Translations under genes and position numbers: made by a program
NCBI GenBank assembly: GCA_947450765.1
Contig: CANFXC010000005.1
Span: 27,959 to 91,958 of the forward strand
Source: Comamonadaceae bacterium
Lineage (GTDB): Bacteria > Pseudomonadota > Gammaproteobacteria > Burkholderiales > Burkholderiaceae_C
Length of the DNA stretch: 64,000 nucleotides
Direction: 5' to 3'
Shown here: positions 39,444-47,592 of the stretch, piece after piece
Numbering within the stretch: position 1 is the first letter of the stretch
How the letters are laid out: each line of letters starts with the position of its first letter
Notes under the pieces: model-generated
Seen by the model: the letters and a program-made list of their open reading frames with translations, nothing else
Told to the model about the DNA's origin: nothing
The model's database searches: none

Positions 39444-40646
39444 CTACCAGTTCACTTCCCGTTCCGGTGTTGAGCCAGTCCGGTGAATGGACAAATCAGC
39501 GCCTTCATATTCTTCTTCCTGACTCAGGCGCAAGCCCATTGCAGCCTTGATCAAGCCATACACCACAAAGCCGCCAATGAGCGCCCACGCTACGCCCATC
39601 AATGTGCCGATAAGCTGCGCCGTAAAGCTAACGCCGCCTAAGCCGCCCATCTCTCTCAGGCCGAATAGGCCGGCCGCTAAGCCACCCCAAGCGCCGCAGA
39701 GGCCGTGAAGCGGCCAGACACCGAGGACATCATCGATCTTCCATTTGTTTTGTGTCAATGTGAACATGATGACAAACATGGCCCCAGCGATGACGCCGGC
39801 CACCAATGCGCCCAAGGGGTGCATCAGGTCTGAGCCGGCGCAAACGGCCACCAAGCCGGCGAGCGGGCCGTTGTGGACAAAGCCCGGATCGTTTTTGCCG
39901 AATGCCAGCGCTGCCAGCGTGCCGCCGACCATGGCCATCAAGGAATTGACTGCCACCAGGCCCGAGATCTTGTCGATGGTTTGGGCGCTCATGACGTTAA
40001 AGCCGAACCAGCCCACCGTCAAAATCCAAGCGCCCAAAGCTAAAAACGGAATGTTTGAAGGGGGATGTGCCGAGACTGCACCATCTTTTCTGTAGCGATT
40101 GCTGCGCGCACCTAGCAAAATGACTGCCGGCAAAGCCAGCCAGCCGCCCATGGCATGGACGACCACCGAGCCGGCAAAATCATGAAATTCCTCACCTGTC
40201 AGAGCTTTGATCCAAGCTTGAACGCCGAAATGGTTGTTCCAGACGATGCCTTCAAAAAATGGGTAGATCAAACCCACGATCACAGCGGTGGCAATGAGCT
40301 GCGGATAAAAGCGCGCCCTCTCAGCAATTCCGCCAGAAATGATGGCGGGAATAGCGGCAGCAAAGGTGAGCAAAAAGAAGAAGCGGACCAGCTCGTAGCC
40401 ATTCTTGGCCGCCAATTGCTCCGCACCCACGAAAAAATGCGTGCCATAAGCCACGCTGTAGCCAATGACGAAATACACGACGGTCGAGATCGAGAAGTCC
40501 ACCAGAATCTTGACCAAAGCATTGACCTGATTTTTTTTGCGAACAGTTCCGAGCTCTAAAAAAGCAAAACCGGCATGCATGGCAAGCACCATGATGCCGC
40601 CCAGCAAGATGAACAGCGCATCAGAGCCCTGTTTTAGTGCTTCCAT
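39444..40646 (-). CDS. amt: Ammonium transporter (Amt/MEP/Rh family)
   Basis: 400 residues from ATG 40646, which has the ribosome site AAGGAAA; the open frame 123 bases further lacks one. About eleven membrane helices, with no cleavable signal. Family marks: [40 protein letters not shown] (first pore His), and WPLHGLCGAWGGLAAGLFGL (second pore His). The cytoplasmic tail ends EYEGADLSIHRTGSTPEREV. It conducts ammonium into the cell. The usual PII partner gene glnK is not beside it. Divergent from the manganese riboswitch and gdt1-like gene. Confidence 0.94.
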   Translation of the reverse strand: MEALKQGSDALFILLGGIMVLAMHAGFAFLELGTVRKKNQVNALVKILVDFSISTVVYFVIGYSVAYGTHFFVGAEQLAAKNGYELVRFFFLLTFAAAIPAIISGGIAERARFYPQLIATAVIVGLIYPFFEGIVWNNHFGVQAWIKALTGEEFHDFAGSVVVHAMGGWLALPAVILLGARSNRYRKDGAVSAHPPSNIPFLALGAWILTVGWFGFNVMSAQTIDKISGLVAVNSLMAMVGGTLAALAFGKNDPGFVHNGPLAGLVAVCAGSDLMHPLGALVAGVIAGAMFVIMFTLTQNKWKIDDVLGVWPLHGLCGAWGGLAAGLFGLREMGGLGGVSFTAQLIGTLMGVAWALIGGFVVYGLIKAAMGLRLSQEEEYEGADLSIHRTGSTPEREVNW

Positions 40647-40791
40647 GACGTAATTTCCTTGTAAATTGTTTTGTATTGGTGCGTTTTTGAGAGTTTTTTC
40701 AGAAACGCACCAAACGCAAGCAAGATTTAAGCCTAAACGGTGCAGCAAGACCTTTCGAGGTTGGGTCATCGAAAGTCAAGAGGGCCACCGC

Positions 40792-40797
40792 TACAAT
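40792..40797 (+). promoter_or_regulatory. -10 element for the manganese-riboswitch transcript
   Basis: TACAAT sits 6 bases before the riboswitch 5' end, where a -10 would place the transcription start at about 40804. No good -35 is visible at 16-18 bases. The placement agrees with the aptamer start. Confidence 0.45.
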
Positions 40798-40802
40798 GAA
40801 AG

Positions 40803-40945
40803 TTGTCATTGGGGAGTAGCCGCCTTCCGATTTGCTGAGAAGCAAAGTGCGAGAGGGGTTTGCGTCAACAGACTTGTTGGGCCTTGTAAAAAGGCCGACA
40901 TGGCGCAAACGGTTGAAAAACGACTTGGCGAGACCTTTGACTGCA
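40803..40945 (+). ncRNA. yybP-ykoY manganese riboswitch
   Basis: The conserved blocks of this class occur in order: GGGGAGTAGC (40811-40820), the internal hairpin, GTCAACAGACTTGTTGGGCC (40864-40883), CCGACATGGCGCAAACGG (40895-40912) and GAGACCTTTGAC (40930-40941). The class senses Mn(II) (and is pH-linked in E. coli alx) and commonly precedes MntP- and TMEM165/GDT1-type exporters, which is the gene found here 80 bases downstream. Family call from motif order; no folding was run. Confidence 0.93.
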
Positions 40946-40971
40946 CAGCCTTCAAGCGCTCACCTGCTATT

Positions 40972-41014
40972 GGCCGGAGATGCTGTGCGGTCATTGGTTT
41001 CACTCCGGCCGGAG
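40972..41014 (+). promoter_or_regulatory. Riboswitch expression platform at the ribosome site
   Basis: GGCCGGAG (40972-40979) is the exact complement of CTCCGGCC (41003-41010). The latter is also complementary to the adjoining GGCCGGAG (41007-41014), whose GGAG is the ribosome site of the GTG start at 41024. Two exclusive pairings would hide or free the GGAG, which suggests translational control. Inferred by eye. Confidence 0.6.
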
Positions 41015-41023
41015 TCATTCAAC

Positions 41024-41587
41024 GTGGACGCATTTCTCGTATCAACCGGTATCGTCGCCCTGGCCGAAATGGGCGACAAAACCCAGCTGCTGGCGCTCTT
41101 GCTCGCAGCCCGCTTCAAAAAACCTTGGCCCATCGTTTGGGGCATCTTGGTAGCCACGCTGGCCAATCACGCCATGGCGGGCGCGCTCGGCGCTTGGCTC
41201 ACCGCCTTGCTCAGTCCCGATGTCTTGCGCTGGATTCTGGGGGCTTCATTCTTGGCTATGGCGGCTTGGATGCTGGTGCCTGACAAACTTGAGGACGACA
41301 GCGACAGCAAACCACCACGCTGGGGGGTATTCGCGACCACCGTGGTGCTGTTCTTCTTGGCCGAGATGGGCGATAAAACGCAAATTGCCACCGTCATGCT
41401 GGCCGCACGCTTTGATGCGTACGTGGCAGTGGTGGCGGGCACCACCTTGGGCATGATGCTGGCCAACGCGCCTGTGGTGTGGTTGGGCGAGCGGGTTACC
41501 CGCTTGGTGCCGCTGCGGGTGGTGCATAGCTTGTCAGCGATTATTTTTGCTGTTTTGGGTGTGCTGGCTTTTGTCTTGCCTGCCTGA
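41024..41587 (+). CDS. TMEM165/GDT1 family (UPF0016) manganese exporter
   Basis: 187 residues from a GTG at 41024 with GGAG 9 bases upstream. This fits homologues that begin just before AFLVSTGIVALAEMGDKTQL. Six membrane helices in two homologous halves, each with the ExGDKT signature: AEMGDKTQLLALLLAAR and AEMGDKTQIATVMLAAR. Family members move Mn(II) (and Ca(II) in eukaryotes) out of the cytoplasm. The upstream yybP-ykoY riboswitch strongly supports a manganese role. It ends 30 bases before the SAM-II control region. Confidence 0.93.
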   Translation: MDAFLVSTGIVALAEMGDKTQLLALLLAARFKKPWPIVWGILVATLANHAMAGALGAWLTALLSPDVLRWILGASFLAMAAWMLVPDKLEDDSDSKPPRWGVFATTVVLFFLAEMGDKTQIATVMLAARFDAYVAVVAGTTLGMMLANAPVVWLGERVTRLVPLRVVHSLSAIIFAVLGVLAFVLPA

Positions 41588-41608
41588 TGGCTGGTGAGAA
41601 CAGGGCTA

Positions 41609-41614
41609 TATACT
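41609..41614 (+). promoter_or_regulatory. -10 element for the metX leader
   Basis: TATACT, placed so that transcription would begin at about 41620, the first base of the SAM-II aptamer. A matching -35 is not obvious. Confidence 0.45.
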
Positions 41615-41618
41615 AGAC

Positions 41619-41670
41619 AAGCGCCGATTTACTCAGCTTGCGGGCGCTTAAAAAGTACAGCTAAAGACGA
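41619..41670 (+). ncRNA. SAM-II riboswitch
   Basis: The compact H-type pseudoknot pattern of SAM-II is visible: stem 1 GCGCC (41621-41625) with GGGCGC (41642-41647), the loop GATTTA, and the 3' strand ACAGCTAAAGAC (41657-41668) carrying the conserved GCTAAA. A-rich TTAAAAAGT joins them. It is followed 9 bases later by a terminator hairpin and then metX, the usual target of this class (metA/metX). SAM-II is best known in Alphaproteobacteria, which makes this placement in a betaproteobacterium notable. Confidence 0.85.
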
Positions 41671-41678
41671 CTTCCAGG

Positions 41679-41717
41679 AACCCGGATTCGCTTTGGCGAC
41701 GCCGGGTTTTTGTTTTT
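41679..41717 (+). terminator. Intrinsic terminator of the SAM-II leader
   Basis: AACCCGG (41679-41685) pairs with CCGGGTT (41702-41708) and a long T-rich run (TTTTTGTTTTT) follows. Placed between aptamer and metX, it fits attenuation by SAM, though it may also act constitutively with leaky read-through. Confidence 0.85.
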
Positions 41718-41732
41718 ACTGCAGGTGATTAT

Positions 41733-42974
41733 TTGACCTTAGTCGCAACACCGCTGACCATGCATTTCAAGGACGCATTGCCGCTGCAAAGCGGCGCGTC
41801 GATACGCGCTTATGACCTGAGCTACGAGACGTATGGCGTGCTCAACGCCGACAAGTCGAATGCCGTGTTGATTTGTCACGCGCTCAACGCCTCGCACCAT
41901 GTCGCGGGTGTCTACCTTGACGAATCGGGCCAAGTCCAAGCCAAGTCCGAAGGCTGGTGGGACACCATGATCGGGCCCGGTAAGCCGGTCGACACCGATC
42001 GTTTTTTCGTCATCGGCGTGAACAACTTGGGTTCGTGCTTCGGCTCTACTGGGCCGAAGCAGATCAACCCCGACACGCAAGACGTTTACGGCGCCGATTT
42101 CCCGGTGGTCACGGTCGAAGACTGGGTCGACGCCCAAGCTAGATTGCTGGACGCATTGGGTATTCAAACTTTGGCGGCCGTGATGGGCGGCAGTCTGGGC
42201 GGCATGCAGGCACTGGCTTGGACGCTGCGCTACCCCGACCGCGTGCTGCACGCCGTGGTGGTGGCGAGCGCGCCCAATCTGAACGCTGAAAACATCGCCT
42301 TCAATGAAGTGGCGCGTCGCGCGATCACGACCGATCCGGACTTTCATGGCGGGCATTTTTATCGCTACTGCGTGTTGCCCAAACGCGGCCTGCGCATTGC
42401 CCGGATGATTGGTCACATCACTTATCTGAGTGACGATGTGATGAATGAAAAGTTTGGCAGGCAACTGGCCCCCACGCTCGTCGCTTCGCGAGCCTTCGGC
42501 GGTGCGCTGCCCCATGAACTAGAAAAAGGGGCGCATTTCCCCTTGGGGCGGCCCGGCGGGGAAACCTTAGCCCCCACGCCATCCCCTTTCAAGTATTCAA
42601 CGCAAGACGTTGAGTTTCAGATTGAAAGTTATTTGCGTTACCAGGGCGATAAGTTCAGCGAATACTTCGACGCCAACACGTATTTGCTGATCACCCGCGC
42701 GCTCGATTACTTTGACCCCGCCAGCGCGCATGGCGGTAACTTGAGTTTGGCATTGGCCAAAGCTAGCGCTAAATTTTTGTTGGTCAGCTTCACCACAGAC
42801 TGGCGTTTTTCACCGGCCCGCAGCCGCGAAATCGTCAAAGCGTTGCTGGACAACCAGCGCGACGTCAGCTATGCCGAGATCGATGCACCGCACGGGCATG
42901 ACGCTTTCTTGCTGGAAGATGCTCGTTACTTGGGCGTGGTTCGCTCCTACTTCAATAGCAAGGTGGCTGTATGA
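41733..42974 (+). CDS. metX: Homoserine O-acetyltransferase MetX with a repeat-derived insert
   Basis: 413 residues. Acylates homoserine (acetyl- or succinyl-CoA) for methionine synthesis. The start is TTG 41733, with AGGTGA upstream; ATG 41760 lacks a ribosome site. Alpha/beta-hydrolase core: [14 protein letters not shown], nucleophile Ser in [12 protein letters not shown] (about residue 153), catalytic Asp near [11 protein letters not shown] and His in DAPHGHDAF. Residues about 252-286 ([20 protein letters not shown] and following) interrupt the lid region between FGRQLAP and [15 protein letters not shown]; this is the dispersed repeat read in frame. Otherwise complete. Overlaps metW by 4 bases. 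Confidence 0.93.
   Translation: MTLVATPLTMHFKDALPLQSGASIRAYDLSYETYGVLNADKSNAVLICHALNASHHVAGVYLDESGQVQAKSEGWWDTMIGPGKPVDTDRFFVIGVNNLGSCFGSTGPKQINPDTQDVYGADFPVVTVEDWVDAQARLLDALGIQTLAAVMGGSLGGMQALAWTLRYPDRVLHAVVVASAPNLNAENIAFNEVARRAITTDPDFHGGHFYRYCVLPKRGLRIARMIGHITYLSDDVMNEKFGRQLAPTLVASRAFGGALPHELEKGAHFPLGRPGGETLAPTPSPFKYSTQDVEFQIESYLRYQGDKFSEYFDANTYLLITRALDYFDPASAHGGNLSLALAKASAKFLLVSFTTDWRFSPARSREIVKALLDNQRDVSYAEIDAPHGHDAFLLEDARYLGVVRSYFNSKVAV
42501..42580 (+). repeat. Dispersed GC-rich repeat, copy inside metX
   Basis: Shares TGCGCTGCCCC (42503-42513 = 54713-54723), GCGCATTT (42531-42538 = 54732-54739) and CCTTGGGGCGGCCC (42541-42554 = 54742-54755) in the same order with the copy after surA, and its GCCCCCACGC (42570-42579) with the first block of the other copies. 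Read in frame as [19 protein letters not shown]. Confidence 0.8.
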
Positions 42975-43579
42975 CGGTGCCAGGCAAAGTCTTGAAAGAA
43001 AGCTCGCCAGACTTGCTGTCGATTGCACGCTTGGTGCCACACGGTTCGCGGGTGTTGGACCTCGGTTGCGGCACGGGTGAGTTGTTGGCGCATTTGATCC
43101 GCGAACGTGGCTGCTCGGGTTACGGCGTCGAGATTGATGACGCCAATGTGCAAGCCTGTGTCGAGCGCGGCGTCAATGTGATTCAGCTCAACCTTGAAGA
43201 AGGCTTAGCGCTGTTCGGCGACCGTTCGTTCGATGTGGTGCTGCAGATTGACACGCTGCAACATCTGCGCAATGCTGAAATCATGCTGCGCGAAACCGCC
43301 CGCGTCGGCCGCATGGGCATCGTTGCGTTTCCTAATTTTGGCCACTGGCCGAATCGCCTGGCGGTACTGCGTGGTCGCATGCCGGTCACTAAGGTGTTGC
43401 CTTACCAGTGGTACGACACGCCGAACATTCGGGTCGGCACATTGCAAGATTTTCGGGCCTTGGCCCTGAACAATCACCTGAAAATTCTCGACCAATTTGG
43501 CCTGCAAGACGGCGAAGAAATACGCTTTTGGCCGAATGCGCGTGCCAGTCGGGCGGTCTTCAAGGTGCAACGCGCTTGA
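42971..43579 (+). CDS. metW: Methionine biosynthesis protein MetW
   Basis: 202 residues. Class I methyltransferase-like fold with the SAM-type loop [20 protein letters not shown] (about residues 23-42). The family segment [20 protein letters not shown] is at about 140-160, ending near [14 protein letters not shown]. MetW is coupled to MetX in many proteobacteria and supports its acyltransferase activity; its own methyl-transfer activity is unproven. The ATG overlaps the metX stop, so it shares the SAM-II leader. Confidence 0.95.
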   Translation: MTVPGKVLKESSPDLLSIARLVPHGSRVLDLGCGTGELLAHLIRERGCSGYGVEIDDANVQACVERGVNVIQLNLEEGLALFGDRSFDVVLQIDTLQHLRNAEIMLRETARVGRMGIVAFPNFGHWPNRLAVLRGRMPVTKVLPYQWYDTPNIRVGTLQDFRALALNNHLKILDQFGLQDGEEIRFWPNARASRAVFKVQRA

Positions 43580-43583
43580 CCCC

Positions 43584-45410
43584 ATGCTGAACGTATTTGA
43601 GCGCCTGTTCGGTACTTGGGTACGTGATGTATCGGCGCGTACATTGCGCGCGGACGGTATGGCGGGTCTCCTGGGTGCGGTGCTGGTGTTGCCGCAAGGC
43701 ATTGCATTTGCCACCTTGGCCGGACTGCCGCCTGAATACGGGCTTTATACCGCCATCGTGCCCTGCATCATCGCCGCGCTGTTTGGGTCAAGCTGGCACG
43801 TCATGTCGGGGCCGACGAATGCCAATTCGCTGGCACTGTTCGCCATGTTGTCGCCGTTGACCATGGCGTTCAGTCCAGCCTACATTCAAATGGCGCTCGT
43901 CGTCACGGTGATGGTCGGCGTCATGCAGTGGTTGATCGGCACGCTAAGGCTGGGAACGCTGGCCAACTTCATTTCTCCGGCTGCCTTGTTTGGTTTTACC
44001 TCAGGTGCGGCGGTGCTGATTGCTGTCTACGCCTTGCCAGACTTACTGGGCATCGGTTCGGCCGGTGAGCACGGTGCCGGCGCATTGTTATTGCATGTCG
44101 CCCGGCAGTGGACATGGGCGCAGCCTGCGGCGCTGGCGGTGGCCGCTGTGACGATGGTGGTAGCGCTGGCGTTGCGGCGCTGGCGACCGCATTGGCCTTA
44201 CATGTTGGCGGGGTTGGTGTCGGCCACGTTCTTTGCTTGGGCGGCGGCAGGACAAGTGCAGAGCCTCTCATTTTCGAGCTTGCGCATGGTCGGTGCCGTG
44301 GAGGTGCCGTGGCCCCGCTTTTCCGTGCCGCAGATCAGCTTGTCGTCGGTGTCGGAGTTGCTCGGTTTGGCCTTCGCGCTGACGATCGTCGCGTTGGGTC
44401 AATCGATCTCGATTGCCAAGGCTGTGGCCGTACGTTCAGGTCAGCGCATTGACGCTAACCGCGAGTTTCGGGGTCAGGGCTTGTCCAACATCGTCGGTGG
44501 TTTTTTCTCGTCCTATGTGTCATGCGGTTCGATGAACCGCTCCATGCCGAACCTGCAAGCCGGCGCGCGCACGCCGTTGGCGTCGGTGTTTTCGGCCTTG
44601 CTGCTGCTGGCTTTGGTGGCCGTGAGCGCGCCGCTGTTGGCAAAAATTCCCATGGCGGCGCTGGCAGCGCTGTTGGCGGTGGTGGCGATGTCATTGCTCG
44701 ACCTGCCGCGCTGGCGTCAATTGCTGCGGCTGAGCCGTACTGAATTTGGTGTGGCCTTGGCGACCATGGTGGCCACCGTCACGATTCGCCTTGAGATCGC
44801 GATTTTGCTGGGCACCTTGCTCTCACTGATGTCGTTTCTGTACCGTACCTCGCGGCCAGCCATGCGCACCATGGGTTTTGACAGTATCAGCCCTGAACGG
44901 CAGTTTGTGGTGATGGATGACGCTCCAACAGCGACATCGACAGAGGTCCGCACCCTGCCCGAGTGCCCGCAACTCAAACTGCTGCGCATGGAGGGTGAGG
45001 TTTACTTTGGCGCGACCCAGCATGTCGCAGACACGCTGCACGCGCTGCGCCATGTGCCGCAGCCGCAAAAGCATTTGCTGGTGATGGGCAAAAGCATGAA
45101 CTTCATCGACTTGGCGGGTGCCGAGCTGTGGGAGGCCGAGCTCAACGCGCGCCGCGCGATGGGCGGTGATTTGTATTTTCATCGGCCACGCCCTGAAGTC
45201 CTGAGCATGTGGAAAACCACTGGTTTCACCCGCTTGCTGGGTCCTGAGCATCAGTTCCCCGACAAGCGCACGGCGATTGCCACGATCTTCCAAAAGCTCG
45301 ACCCTGAAATTTGCCGGAATTGCACAGCGCGTGTCTTTTGGGAATGCAAGTCTGCGCCGGGGTCGGAAACAGCAACCAGTCGCCGCGGCGCGCACAATGT
45401 TCAAGATTGA
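43584..45410 (+). CDS. SulP family anion transporter with STAS domain
   Basis: 608 residues from ATG 43584, four bases after metW. Ten or more membrane helices with the SulP start GLLGAVLVLPQGIAFATLAG, then LPPEYGLYTAIVPCIIAALF and MSGPTNANSLALFAML. FSSYVSCGSMNRSMPNLQAG is the family's second signature. A C-terminal STAS domain (about residues 470-560, LLRMEGEVYFGATQHVADTL) and a Cys-bearing tail (EICRNCTARVFWEC) follow. It imports sulfate or another anion, possibly bicarbonate. Its place behind metXW would fit sulfate supply for methionine, an inference. Confidence 0.9.
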   Translation: MLNVFERLFGTWVRDVSARTLRADGMAGLLGAVLVLPQGIAFATLAGLPPEYGLYTAIVPCIIAALFGSSWHVMSGPTNANSLALFAMLSPLTMAFSPAYIQMALVVTVMVGVMQWLIGTLRLGTLANFISPAALFGFTSGAAVLIAVYALPDLLGIGSAGEHGAGALLLHVARQWTWAQPAALAVAAVTMVVALALRRWRPHWPYMLAGLVSATFFAWAAAGQVQSLSFSSLRMVGAVEVPWPRFSVPQISLSSVSELLGLAFALTIVALGQSISIAKAVAVRSGQRIDANREFRGQGLSNIVGGFFSSYVSCGSMNRSMPNLQAGARTPLASVFSALLLLALVAVSAPLLAKIPMAALAALLAVVAMSLLDLPRWRQLLRLSRTEFGVALATMVATVTIRLEIAILLGTLLSLMSFLYRTSRPAMRTMGFDSISPERQFVVMDDAPTATSTEVRTLPECPQLKLLRMEGEVYFGATQHVADTLHALRHVPQPQKHLLVMGKSMNFIDLAGAELWEAELNARRAMGGDLYFHRPRPEVLSMWKTTGFTRLLGPEHQFPDKRTAIATIFQKLDPEICRNCTARVFWECKSAPGSETATSRRGAHNVQD

Positions 45411-45435
45411 AGATTTGTATTGGTTAGAGGTATTT

Positions 45436-46020
45436 ATGAAACGATTTTCCCATTGGGTTTTGATGGCTTTGCTGGGTAGTTTGCTGCTGGCATGCACCGG
45501 CGCGCCTTTGCTGGCGAGCATGGCACCGCGCAGTGTCAACGTGTCTGCAGAGCGGTTGCAGCAGGCGATTGCCGAGCGCTTCCCCATCAAGCAGCGCTTG
45601 GCCGACGTGCTGGAGTTGGAGGTGCTGCCGCCTCGCGTGAGCTTGCTGCCGGCCAGCAACCGGCTTGCCACTGACATTGATTTGAATGTGGCCGATCGCC
45701 TGATGGGTGGCCGCTACAGCGGCACCATCGCGCTGGATTTCGGCCTGCGCTTTGAGTCGAGCGACAACACCATTCGCATGACGGGTGCGCGCGTCAACCG
45801 CGTCAGTATGGCGGGTGTGCCGGAGCCTTACCAAACGGCCATCACACGGAATGTGCCGCGGCTGGCAGAGCGCTTGTTTGACAACCGTGTGCTGCATCAA
45901 TTCAGTGAGAAAGACCTGAGTCTGGTCAACGGCTTGGGACTGGAGCCCGGTGAAATCAGCGTCACGCCAGAAGGCTTGAAAGTGACGTTGGTGCCGCGTC
46001 CTTTGTCCCGCAATCCTTGA
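45436..46020 (+). CDS. DUF1439 lipoprotein (YceB-like)
   Basis: 194 residues from ATG 45436. A lipoprotein signal (MKRFSHWVLMALLGSLLLAC) with lipobox LLLAC puts Cys20 at the mature N-terminus, so the product is membrane-anchored, facing the periplasm. The mature part reads VNVSAERLQQAIAERFPIKQ, PASNRLATDIDLNVADRLMG and VTPEGLKVTLVPRP, matching DUF1439, an SMP/BPI-like beta fold thought to bind lipid. Function unknown. It lies 25 bases after the SulP gene. Confidence 0.86.
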   Translation: MKRFSHWVLMALLGSLLLACTGAPLLASMAPRSVNVSAERLQQAIAERFPIKQRLADVLELEVLPPRVSLLPASNRLATDIDLNVADRLMGGRYSGTIALDFGLRFESSDNTIRMTGARVNRVSMAGVPEPYQTAITRNVPRLAERLFDNRVLHQFSEKDLSLVNGLGLEPGEISVTPEGLKVTLVPRPLSRNP

Positions 46021-46079
46021 GTTGTCGCATTTGCAATGAGCCACGCGATGGTCCATTTACGTTTTTTCAGGAGCTCGCC

Positions 46080-47555
46080 ATGAATGCCCGTTTGCCCACT
46101 TCTTTGCTTGATTCGGCTTCTGCGCTTGAGCAAGTCAGCGCCCAATGGGACGGCGACATCGTGCGCCAACTCCGTGACTACATCGCCATCCCGGCCAAGT
46201 CGCCGGGCTTTGACGGTGACTGGGCGCAGAACGGTTTTATCGACACCGTCGTGCGCAACGCAGCAGCGTGGATCGAAGCCCAAAAAGTTGAGGGTCTGAC
46301 GCTGGAAATTGTGCGTTTGCCGGGCCGCACGCCCGTGTTGTTTTTTGAAGTGCCTGCGACGCGCGCGGCCGTGCCCGGCCAGACGGCTCAAACCGTGTTG
46401 ATGTACGGCCACCTCGACAAACAACCTGAATTCAGCGGCTGGCGATCTGACCTCGGCCCGTGGACGCCGGTCTATCAGGACGGCAAGCTCTACGGCCGCG
46501 GCGGCGCCGACGATGGTTACGCGACCTACGCCAGCATTGCCGCAATCCAGGCCTTGAAAAGTCAGAAGGTCGGACATCCGCGCATCGTCGGCCTGATCGA
46601 AACGTGCGAAGAAAGCGGCTCCTACGATTTGCTGCCGTATGTCGACGCTTTGCGCAGCCGGCTGGGTGATGTCGGGCTGGTGATTTGCCTCGACTCAGGC
46701 GCCGGCAACTACGACCAGCTCTGGCTCACCACCAGCTTGCGTGGCAATGCCACCGGCACGCTCAAAGTCGAAGTGCTGACCGAAGGCATTCATTCCGGCG
46801 ATGCCAGCGGCTTGGTGCCGTCCAGTTTTCGCATCATGCGGCAAGTGCTGGACCGCCTTGAAGACAGCGCCACCGGGCGCTTGTTGCCAGCCAGTTTTCA
46901 CTGTGAAGTACCGGCCGACCGCTTAGCGCAAGCGCACGCCACGGCGGCTATTTTGGGTGATGAGTTGTACAAGCGCTTTCCGTGGGCGCACTACGACTGC
47001 GAAGGCGCCAGCGTCTTCACACTGCCGACCACGACTGACCCGGTTGAAGCTTTGCTGAACCGCACCTGGCGCCCCACTTTGAGCGTCACTGGTGCCGATG
47101 GTTTGCCGGCATTGAAAGACGCCGGCAATGTACTGCGACCGTACACCGCCTTCAAGCTCTCGCTACGGCTGCCGCCGTTAGTCGACGCCGCACAAGCCGT
47201 GCAAGAACTCAAAAAGCTGCTCGAAGACAACGCGCCGTATCAGGCCAAGGTGACGTTTCAGGGCGGTGGCGGCGCGAACGGCTGGAACGCACCGACATCA
47301 ACGCCGTGGTTTGACAAGGCACTGGACAGCGCGTCGCAGGCATTTTTTGGCGCGTCCTGCGGCACCATCGGGCAGGGCGGCACGATTCCGCTCATGAGCA
47401 TGCTGAGCCAGGGTTTTCCCAAAGCACAAATGATGGTCTGCGGTGTCCTCGGTCCGAAAAGCAATGCGCACGGACCGAATGAGTTTTTACACGTGCCCTA
47501 CGCCAAAAAACTCACAGCCGCAGTGGCGCATGTCATCGCGCAAATGCCGGCTTGA
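46080..47555 (+). CDS. M20 family metallopeptidase (carnosinase-like dipeptidase)
   Basis: 491 residues from ATG 46080 with ribosome site AGGAG. The two-zinc M20 ligands are visible in order: YGHLDKQPE (His), GRGGADDGYATYASIA (bridging Asp), ETCEESGS (catalytic Glu and ligand Glu), CLDSGAG (Asp) and NEFLHVPYAKK (final His). A dimerisation domain interrupts the catalytic domain at about residues 215-370. It probably cleaves dipeptides or acylated amino acids. No signal peptide, so cytoplasmic. It is the last gene before a strand switch. Confidence 0.92.
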   Translation: MNARLPTSLLDSASALEQVSAQWDGDIVRQLRDYIAIPAKSPGFDGDWAQNGFIDTVVRNAAAWIEAQKVEGLTLEIVRLPGRTPVLFFEVPATRAAVPGQTAQTVLMYGHLDKQPEFSGWRSDLGPWTPVYQDGKLYGRGGADDGYATYASIAAIQALKSQKVGHPRIVGLIETCEESGSYDLLPYVDALRSRLGDVGLVICLDSGAGNYDQLWLTTSLRGNATGTLKVEVLTEGIHSGDASGLVPSSFRIMRQVLDRLEDSATGRLLPASFHCEVPADRLAQAHATAAILGDELYKRFPWAHYDCEGASVFTLPTTTDPVEALLNRTWRPTLSVTGADGLPALKDAGNVLRPYTAFKLSLRLPPLVDAAQAVQELKKLLEDNAPYQAKVTFQGGGGANGWNAPTSTPWFDKALDSASQAFFGASCGTIGQGGTIPLMSMLSQGFPKAQMMVCGVLGPKSNAHGPNEFLHVPYAKKLTAAVAHVIAQMPA

Positions 47556-47592
47556 GCGGACAAGGCGACGCGGCTAATGGCGTCGACGTTCT

